DNA from: Siphonodentalium dalli
Taxonomy: Eukaryota > Mollusca > Scaphopoda > Gadilida > Siphonodentaliidae
DNA length: 64,000 nt
Direction: 5' to 3'
NCBI GenBank assembly: GCA_032622095.1
Contig: CP136066.1
Coordinates: forward strand, 229,528,961 to 229,592,960
Shown: positions 56,009 to 64,000 of the stretch, in pieces
Numbering within the stretch: position 1 is the stretch's first letter
Layout of the letters: the number at the start of each line of letters is the position of its first letter
Position numbers and translations under genes: made by a program
Notes under the pieces: model-generated
What the model saw: only the letters and a program-made list of their open reading frames with translations
Databases searched by the model: none
What the model was told of the DNA's origin: nothing

Positions 56009-56802
56009 CACTCTTATAACTAATGTGTAGAAACGAGTACACATCAAATGTGTAAACCCGGTTAAACACATAGCAATGTGTAGTTTTACATACAAATACA
56101 TTGACAAGTGCCGTTCTACACATAATGTGTATATTTTGTTACACATAATTGTGTAAGAACGTAGACATGCGCATTGCGGTGCCTTCAGTTTCATAGTCTG
56201 CTACGTGACGGCCATATTGTTTGAGTATATTTTTTGGAATACAATCTACAGTGATCGTAGACAAGGACGTAAGTTCAGAATTCCAATTTGTGGGTTTAGT
56301 ATTAATAGTATATGAGGATTTATTTGTTAAAACTTTCATGGCGATTACTGCCCTTAGACTCTTGTTATGATTGTTGTAATAATACTAATATTATGCAATC
56401 ACGCCTCGACCCTGGTTTGTTCATTCAAATCAAAAACTCACAGTACAGAACAAAATACTACATACCACTATGCGCCATGAAAGTTTTAACATATAAATCT
56501 GCATATATCTTTAATACTATACCCACAGGTCGGACTACTGAACTTGCATTTCTTGTCTACAAACTGTGTGTGTAAGAACCTACAAAAAATGTGTAAGGGA
56601 TATGTGTTGATTTTATACACATAGTTGTGTATAAATGTGTAAAAAAATACCCATTTATGTGTAAAAATTGTTACACAATTTGTGTACGAATATGAAACTA
56701 CACATATACTACACAAATATGTTTAAGATCAAAATTGAATAATGATTGTGTAGCAGGGCTACACATTTTGTGTAGAAAATCTACACATTAGTCATAAGAG
56801 TG
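56009..56802. mobile_element. 794-bp TIR element with TA target duplication
   Basis: Ends CACTCTTATAACTAATGTGT and, inverted, CACTCTTATGACTAATGTGT. TA lies on both sides (56007-56008 and 56803-56804). Taking out the element and one TA rejoins a perfect minisatellite unit (GACGCG-TA-TGTCATG), which proves both the insertion and its target. TA duplication suggests a Tc1/mariner-type source. The interior is rich in TGTGTA/TACACA and contains a second inverted pair (about 56295-56345 and 56468-56545). No transposase. Confidence 0.85.
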
Positions 56803-56804
56803 TA

Positions 56805-57686
56805 TGTCATGTTTCATTTCGACATAATTTTGTTTAAGATAAAATGTAACACATATTGTGCAAAATTTATCGACATTTGTTCTGAGAGTGTTGTTTGATC
56901 GGAGAATAACGTTTTCTGTTATAAACTCAACAAAAATGTATTCTTAAAGGCCCACTTAATTTTCGAACCCCAGATAATTGTATATACAATATATGCCATA
57001 TTATATACCATTTAAAAGAGGAAGCTCCAAAACATTGTATTATCAACTTTTTTGGTGTAATAAACTGTGAAAATATTATTTTTGTTGAGTTACCGACATG
57101 TTTTTGTGATCTAGATTGTAGTAAAAAGGGTATTATGTTCAATGTAGGGGGATTAGCTCTATATCTTAAAGATAGAGTTATTCCCCTTCGATTTAAAAAT
57201 ACATCTTTAGTTTGAATTATGTTGCATTCTGGGAGCCAAAACGGGGTAATCTTCCTATGATTTCAGCTGTTCTCTATTTCTATATGGGCATCTTCTGAGA
57301 AACAGATGTTTCAAATTGTGATGAATTATAGTATTTTAATTATATTTTATGGCATAGATTGTTATTAAAACCGTATATTAAGTCACTATAAAAAAATAAT
57401 CATCCCATCTTCCCATCTTATTTTACATACAATTCCTTCTGATTTGGGCACTTAATATCCTGTCGATGATTGGGATTTGAATTAATATGGAGAATATTGG
57501 CCGGATTATTTATATTTTTCATAGAAAAATAACGCATGTAAAACGAGACGACAAATTTCCCAAGGTGTGATCGAATCCGACGACTTGTTTCCCTGTCCAT
57601 GATCGTTCTTTGTGTTCTTTAACGAGATATCTCGAGGGCTCACGCACCAGAACGAGATATCTCGAGGGCTCACGCACCAGAATTAT
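56805..57686. other. No gene seen; partial TIR relative at its start
   Basis: 56808-56892 (CATAATTTTGTTTAAGATAA, ending GAGAGTGTTG) resembles the terminal repeats of the 58149-61675 element. A 36-bp unit (AACGAGATATCTCGAGGGCT) is present twice at about 57620-57680. Confidence 0.5.
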
Positions 57687-57690
57687 TTAA

Positions 57691-57943
57691 CCCTTCCATG
57701 ACTGGAGCTCCCTAATGTTTGCGAAAACTCTGTGCCAATGCATTCTCTTATATATGTGAGTCTCACAAAGGGAGCCTAGCATATATACGAGAATGCATTG
57801 GCCTAACATTATTTATCTTGACCTTGTAAGCAGTATATCCTCTTACAGATGCGAGGCTCCCTAAGGGAAAATCGCATATATAAGATAATGCACTGGCACG
57901 TGATTTTTAATGCTGCACCAGCGCAGCTCCCAGCATGAAAGGG
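57691..57943. mobile_element. 253-bp TTAA-type hairpin MITE
   Basis: Left TTAA (57687-57690) and right TTAG (57944-57947, one mutation). Ends CCCTTCCATGACTGGAGCTC and the inverse of GAGCTGGTGCAGCATT-type sequence ending CATGAAAGGG. Hairpins at about 57735-57801 and 57840-57895 are eroded members of the CCAATGCATTCTCTTATATA family. Confidence 0.75.
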
Positions 57944-58148
57944 TTAGTTTGTACTCCGAAATGAGCGCCCACAGGTATATATCCAGAGCAGCGATGTTAC
58001 CGCACCAAACTCCCCAATGGCTTCCAACATTCCCACGAAGATAGCTTGAAGATGGATAGCTATGAATTAGAAATCTGAAATACAAAATAATAAAACCCCA
58101 GATATATAATGTGGGAATAGCCTGGAAGTTTCCTTGAAAAATATACCA

Positions 58149-61100
58149 CAATCTTAGGAAAATGTGTATAAATTCTAAACAATATGTTTTAATTTTGATA
58201 TTAAACAAAATTGTATAGAAATGACACATTACATTTCTCAAAATTGAATATGAGTGAATATGTGAGCGTATCATAGTTATTAGATGAAATGTGTCCTATT
58301 GGAAACACAAAACTCGCAAAGGTTGCCACATAACAAAACATTGGCAGAAGTTGTAAACTTGTTATGCAATATGTTTGTGTCAAGACCGAACAGCACATAA
58401 TTGTGTAGCACAAAGTTTTAAAGCTGCTGTCAAATTTTGTAATAATGTAGCTTTTACAAGCATGGTGTCTCAAATAGAACATATCTCACCAACTAACTAT
58501 AGTATACTCACATAGAACATATCTCATCTATACTAACTATAATATACTCACATAGAACATATCTCACCAACTAACTATAATATACTCACATAGAACATAT
58601 CTCATCTTATAGTAACTATAATACACTCACGTAGAACATATCTCATCTATACTAACTATAATATACTCACATAGAACATATCTCATCTATACTAACTATA
58701 ATATACTCACATAGAACATATCTCACCAACTAACTATAATATACTCACATATAACATATCTCATCTATACTAACTATAGTATACTCACATAGAACATATC
58801 TCATCTATACTAACTATAATATACTCAAATAGAACATATCTCACCAACTAACTATAATATACTCAAATAGAACATATCTCATCTATACTAACTATAATAT
58901 ATAATATACTCACATAGAACATATCTCATCTATACTAACTATAATATATAATATACTCACATAGAACATATCTCATCTATACTAACTATAATATACTCAC
59001 ATAGAACATATCTCATCTATACTAACTATAGTATACTCACATAGAACATATCTCATCTATACTAACTATAGTATACTCACATAGAACATATCTCATCTAT
59101 ACTAACTATAATATACTCACATAGAACATATCTCATCTACTAACTATAATAAACTCACATAGAACATATCTCATCTTATACTAACTATAATACACTCACG
59201 TAGAACATATCTCATCAATACTAACTATAGTATACTCACATAGAACATATCTCATCTATACTAACTATAGTATACTCACATAGAACATATCTCATCTATA
59301 CTAACTATAATATACTCACATAGAACATATCTCATATACTAACTATAATATACTCACATAGAACATATCTCATCTATACTAACTATAATATACTCACATA
59401 GAACATATCTCGTCTACTAACTATAATATACTCACATAGAACATATCTCATCTATACTAACTATAGTATACTCACATAGAACATATCTCGTCTACAAACT
59501 ATAATATACTCACATAGAACATATCTCATCTATACTAACAATAGTATACTCACATAGAACATATCTCATCTATACTAACTATAGTATACTCACATAGAAC
59601 ATATCTCATCTATACTAACTATAATATACTCACATAGAACATATCTCATATACTAACTATAATATACTCACATAGAACATATCTCATCTATACTAACTAT
59701 AATATACTCACATAGAACATATCTCGTCTACTAACTATAATATACTCACATAGACCATATCTCGTCTACTAACTATAATATACTCACATAGAACATATCT
59801 CATCTATACTAACTATAGTATACTCACATAGAACATATCTCGTCTACAAACTATAATATACTCACATAGAACATATCTCATCTATACTAACAATAATATA
59901 CTCACATAGAACATATCTCATCTATACTAACTATAGTATACTCACATAGAACATATCTCATCTATACTAACTATAATATACTCACATAGAACATATCTTA
60001 TCTATACTAACTATAATATACTCACATAGAACATATCTCATCTATACTAACTATAATATACTCAAATAGAACATATCTCACCAACTAACTATAATATACT
60101 CAAATAGAACATATCTCACCAACTAACTATAATATACTCAAATAGAACATATCTCACCAACTAACTACAATATACTCAAATAGAACATATCTCACCAACT
60201 AACTATAATATACTCAAATAGAACATATCTCACCAACTAACTATAATATACTCAAATAGAACATATCTCACCAACTAACTATAATATACTCAAATAGAAC
60301 ATATCTCACCAACTAACTATAATATACTCAAATAGAAAATATCTCACCAACTAACTATAATATACTCAAATAGAACATATCTCACCAACTAACTATAATA
60401 TACTCACATATAACATATCTCACCAACTAACTATAATATACTCACATATAACATATCTCACCAACTAACTATAATATACTCAAATAGAACATATCTCACC
60501 AACTAACTATAATATACTCACATATAACATATCTCACCAACTAACTATAATATACTCAAATAGAACATATCTCACCAACTAACTATAATATACTCAAATA
60601 GAACATATCTCACAAACTAACTATAATATACTCAAATAGAACATATCTCACCAACTAACTATAGTATTCTCAAACAGAACATATCTCACCAACTAACTAT
60701 AATATACTCAAATTGAACATATCTCACCAACTAACTATAATATACTCAAATAGAACATATCTCACCAACTAACTATAATATACTCAAATAGAACATATCT
60801 CACCAACTAACTATAATATACTCAAATAGAACATATCTCACAAACTAACTATAATATACTCAAATAGAACATATCTCACCAACTAACTATAATATACTCA
60901 AACAGAACATATCTCACCAACTAACTATAGTATTCTCAAACAGAACATATCTCACCAACTAACTATAATATACTCAAATTGAACATATATCACCAACTAA
61001 CTATAATATACTCAAATAGAACATATCTCACCAACTAACTATAATATACTCAAATAGAACATATCTCACCAACTAACTATAGTATTCTCAAACAGAACAT

Positions 61101-61675
61101 ATCTCACCAACTAACTATAATATACTCAAATTGAACATATCTCACCAACTAACTATAATATACTCAAATAGAACATATCTGACCAACTAACTATAATATA
61201 CTCAAATAGAACATATCTGACCAACTAACTATAATATACTCAAATAGAACATATCTCACCAACTAACTATACTATACTCAAATAGAACATATCTCACCAA
61301 CTAACTATAATATACTCAAATAGAACATATCTCACCAACTAACTATAATATACTCAAATAGAACATATCTCACCAACTAACTATAATATACTCAAATAGA
61401 ACATATCTCACCAACTAACTATACTATACTCAAATAGAACATATCTCACCAACTAACTATAATATGCTCAAATAGAACATATCTCACCAACTAACTATAA
61501 TATACTCAAATAGAACATATCTCACCAACTAACTATAGTATACTCACTCATTCAATGATATTCAATATTGAGAAAATTCCACCGACACATGTCACGTGTC
61601 ATTTCTACACAATTTTGTTTAAGATCAAAATTAAAACATATTGTGTAGAATATATAATCATTTGTTCCAAGAGTG
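58149..61675. mobile_element. 3.5-kb TIR element filled by a satellite
   Basis: The left arm (58149-58265) is the inverse of the right (about 61548-61675): GTCATTTCTACACAATTTTG and AAAATTAAAACATATTGTG at the right match AAACATATTG-type sequence inverted at the left. The right edge GAGTG is followed by TA; the left edge is less clear. Another single arm lies at 56808-56892. Confidence 0.6.
58468..61548. repeat. 38/40-bp satellite array, about 78 units
   Basis: Two variants: a 40-bp unit (CATAGAACATATCTCATCTA plus TACTAACTATAATATACTCA) and a 38-bp unit (AATAGAACATATCTCACCAA plus CTAACTATAATATACTCA). The left half, to about 60060, is mainly the 40-bp form with longer-period patterns; the right half is almost all the 38-bp form. 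The change is abrupt. Confidence 0.95.
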
Positions 61676-62081
61676 TATGGTTACATATACAAATTAAAGC
61701 CACATGGCGGTTTGTGCCTCAAAATACACATACTAATATTCACTTTAAATTTGTGCCGGTCTCAAAATAGGTCGATACATACTGGTCGATATGCTCTGAA
61801 GTAATCAAAAATACAACTTTGAACACGGCGTTTGCGTACAACGGAATGGAACAGAGCGTCCCCGTTAGTCTATTCCTGATGTGGTAGAATTAAAGAGCGT
61901 TTAATTCACTTTTGTGCGAAAAACTTATAACAGCTGGAAAATGTATGTGACCATATGACAAGTATTTGTAAGAGAATATGAAGCCAGTATACAAATATTT
62001 CGTGTATTTGTCAACCTGTTTTATAGCTTCTTCCAAATTACGTAGAACAAATTTGCAAGATCGAATGAGGCATGTCCATTT
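61676..62081. other. No gene seen
   Basis: Unique-looking AT-rich spacer between the satellite element and the terminal-exon repeats. Confidence 0.4.
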
Positions 62082-62457
62082 AATCTTACCGTTCATAAGT
62101 TAGGCTCCCATGCCGCCTAGTGCCATCATTGGCAGCATCATATCCTTAACACCAATACCACACATATCACCCATACATAAGAATACGAAACATAAACACA
62201 TGTTACCTTGTATACAAATTATTTACCGTTTATACAAATAAATCTTACCGTTGAAAAGTTAGGCTCCCATCATTGCCATCATTGGCAGCATCCCGACCTT
62301 ATCGCCCACACCACACATGTCATCCATACCACACATGTAACCCATACCACGTATGTCACCCATACCACACATATCACCCATAGGTGAGAATACGAAACAT
62401 ACAAACATACCTACTTAAATTTTTTTATTTAAAACACAAAATCTTACCGTTGAAAAG

Positions 62458-63045
62458 TTAGGCTCTCATCATTGCCATCATTGGCAGCATCCTGGTCCCA
62501 TCACCCATACCACACATGTCACCCGTACCACACATGTCACCCATACCACACATGTCACCCATACCACACATGTCACCCATACCACACATGTCACCCATAC
62601 CACACATGTCACCCATACCACACATGTCACTAATACCACACATGTCACCCATACCACACATATCACCCATACCACACATGTCACTAATACCACACATGTC
62701 ACCCATACCACACATGTCACCCATACCACACATGTCACCCATACCACACATGTCACCCATACCACACATGTCACCCATACCACACGTGTCACTAATACCA
62801 CACGTGTCACCCATACCACACGTGTCACCCATACCACACATGTCACCCATACCACACATGTCACTAATACCACACATGTCACCCATACCACACATGTCAC
62901 CCATACCACACATGTCACCCATACCACACATGTCACTCATACCACACATGTCACTAATACCACACATGTCACCCATACCACACATATCACCCATACCACA
63001 CATATCACCAATACCACACATGTCACCCATGATAATACGAAACAT
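62458..63045 (-). pseudogene. Expanded terminal-exon copy encoding MGDMCG repeats
   Basis: A 195-codon frame made of about 29 six-residue units (consensus MGDMCG; variants ISDMCG, MGDTCG, MSDMCG), ending MLPMMAMMRA and TAA. The 18-bp units keep phase throughout, so purifying selection is possible. But the same array is open on the other strand as well, as expected of any stop-free 18-mer. No acceptor precedes it: the bases before the first unit are CGTATTATC. If expressed, it would be Met/Cys/Asp-rich with regularly spaced Cys, suitable for cross-linking or metal binding. That is speculation. I treat it as a decayed or unproven coding copy. Confidence 0.5.
62500..63030. repeat. 18-bp minisatellite, about 29 units
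   Basis: Unit CATACCACACATGTCACC (plus strand), with variants TCACTAAT and CACGTG clustered in runs that suggest duplication of multi-unit blocks. Confidence 0.95.
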
Positions 63046-63595
63046 TCAAACATAAAAACAAAAACAATCTTACCGTTGAAAAATTAGGCTCCCATCATTG
63101 CCATCATTGGCAGCATCCCAACCTTATCGCCCATACCACACATGTCATCCATACCACACATGTAACCCATACCACGTATGTCACCAACGCAACATACACA
63201 CACAGTTACTTAAACACATTATTAAAAAAAAAAATCTAACCGTAGATAAGTTAGGCACCCATCATTGCCATCATTGGCAGCATCCCGGCCTTATCTCACA
63301 TTCCACAAATGTCACACATACCACACATGTCACCCATACCACACATGTCCCGTGAGAATACTTAAGAATACGAAACATACAAAAAGTTTTCTTAAACAAA
63401 TTATTTAAAAAAAAAAATCTTACCGTTGAAAAGTTAGGCTCCCATCATTGCCATCATTGGCAGCATCCCAGCCTTATCGCCCATACCATACATGTCACCC
63501 ATACCACACATGTCATCCATACCACACATATCACCCATACGTAAGAATACAAAACATTCAAACATAAAAACAAAAACAATCTTACCGTAGATAAG

Positions 63596-63834
63596 TTAGG
63601 CTCCCATCATTGCCATCATCGGCAGCATGCCCATTCCTCCCATGCCCATGCCGCCTCCCATGCCTCCCATACCCATTCCTCCGCCCATACCACCGCCGCG
63701 AGATAATGCTCTCATCATGAACATTCTGGACATCATGTCGTTCCCGCCTCCCATTCCACCCAGAAGCATTGGCGCCATCATTGGTGAACTGAACATTCCT
63801 CCACCTCCTCCTCCTCCACCTCCTCCGCCCATCA
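63596..63834 (-). CDS. Gly/Met-rich protein, terminal exon
   Basis: The frame opens after TTGTCATTTCTTTCATCATCAG, a pyrimidine-rich tract with acceptor AG (63836-63835). It runs to TAA (63598-63596); an in-frame TGA lies just upstream, which supports an exon edge there. About 79 residues: a run of 11 Gly, MFSSPMMAPMLLGGMGGG, NDMMSRMFMMRALSRGGG, then alternating GGGMGMGG blocks, ending MLPMMAMMGA. Met and Gly make up most of it, so it should be a flexible secreted or structural protein. Methionine/glycine-rich nacre proteins (MRNP34 of pearl oysters) have comparable composition, so a shell-matrix role is possible but unproven. Ten bases after the stop is ACG|GTAAGA, a strong donor in the 3' UTR, close enough to the stop not to trigger decay. 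The 5' exons, including any signal peptide, lie beyond the right edge. Confidence 0.7.
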
Positions 63835-63934
63835 CTGATGATGAAAGAAATGACAATATTCATAATATCCCCTCCACGGATCTATTTAGAGATTATATTA
63901 TAGACGATGATAGTAATGCTAGAATCTTCGAAAT
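63835..63934 (-). other. Intron upstream of the Gly/Met terminal exon
   Basis: Non-coding on the minus strand, ending in the acceptor tract of the terminal exon. Confidence 0.5.
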
Positions 63935-63939
63935 GGTTC

Positions 63940-64000
63940 AACCACACATTTCAACCACACATTTCAACCACACATTTCAACCACACATTTCAATCACACG
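63940..64000. repeat. 13-bp tandem repeat at the window edge
   Basis: TTCAACCACACAT repeated about five times, running into the end of the window. Confidence 0.9.

Larger units (their letters stand above)
62082..63577 (-). repeat. Six tandem copies of the Gly/Met gene's 3' end
   Basis: On the minus strand each copy reads ATG-rich units, then LPMMAMMGA and TAA, then a GTAAGATT donor-like site. Copies start (plus strand AATCTTACCG) at 62082, 62241, 62440, 63066, 63233 and 63416, with the parent at 63578. Spacing is 159-199 bp except for the one holding the minisatellite. Copies vary: the leftmost has lost most of the peptide, and 62440 has Arg for Gly (LPMMAMMRA). Inserted between the tail peptide and the T-rich upstream part are MGDMCG units absent from the parent exon. 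Most lack an AG acceptor, so they are not obviously spliced exons. Confidence 0.8.

Noticed and set aside
62516-63055. Plus-strand frame of MSPIPH repeats
   Set aside because: The antisense shadow of the 18-bp minisatellite; no tail or splice logic on this strand.

Overview
The window reads as animal (metazoan) nuclear DNA. Coding sequence is in pieces bounded by GT/AG splice sites, nearly all recognisable proteins belong to retroelements, and the rest is AT-rich and packed with foldback elements, satellites and minisatellites. A mollusc is my best guess. It rests on one glutamine-rich gene and one glycine/methionine-rich gene of the low-complexity kind seen among mollusc shell-matrix proteins, plus the transposon mix. 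That is an inference and not shown by the sequence. I found no rRNA, tRNA, CRISPR or bacterial-type operon.

Layout. 0.5-1.4 kb: 3' end of a LINE on the minus strand. 2.87-5.64 kb: last three exons of a Gln-rich host gene on the plus strand, ending in a stop and a poly(A) signal; its introns carry a hairpin repeat that recurs across the window. 6.3-9.3 kb: a widely spaced inverted-repeat pair. 9.88-13.99 kb: a 4.1-kb long-TIR element with a perfect 9-bp target duplication and a second foldback nested in one arm. 14.25-16.29 kb: a 29-bp satellite. 17.79-24.39 kb: a Ty3/Gypsy-type LTR retrotransposon with 459-bp LTRs, a CCAA target duplication, an extra ORF ahead of gag, a textbook -1 frameshift signal between gag and pol, and an integrase cut off straight into the 3' LTR. 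25-29 kb: TTAA-flanked (piggyBac-type) MITE, a second 9-bp-TSD element, and hairpins. 30.07-32.29 kb: a CR1/Jockey-like LINE on the minus strand lacking part of its RT palm. 32-39.7 kb: hairpins, tandem repeats, a 725-bp foldback and a TTA-flanked MITE. 40.2-41.5 and 49.9-50.2 kb: pieces of a further LINE, each interrupted or ended by a TTAA MITE. 41.5-57 kb: mostly repeats and duplications. 58.15-61.68 kb: a TIR element whose interior has become a 3-kb satellite. 62.08-63.83 kb: terminal exon of a Gly/Met-rich gene (minus strand) and six decayed tandem copies of its 3' end, one blown up into an 18-bp coding minisatellite.

How it fits together. There are only two credible host genes, both partial: the Gln-rich gene lacks its 5' exons here, and the Gly/Met gene continues off the right edge. 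The most notable structures are the frameshift signal, the repeat-derived introns of the Gln-rich gene, the piggyBac-type MITE whose removal at TTAA restores a LINE reading frame, and the tandem terminal-exon duplication. Coordinates of repeat edges were read by eye and may be off by a few bases.
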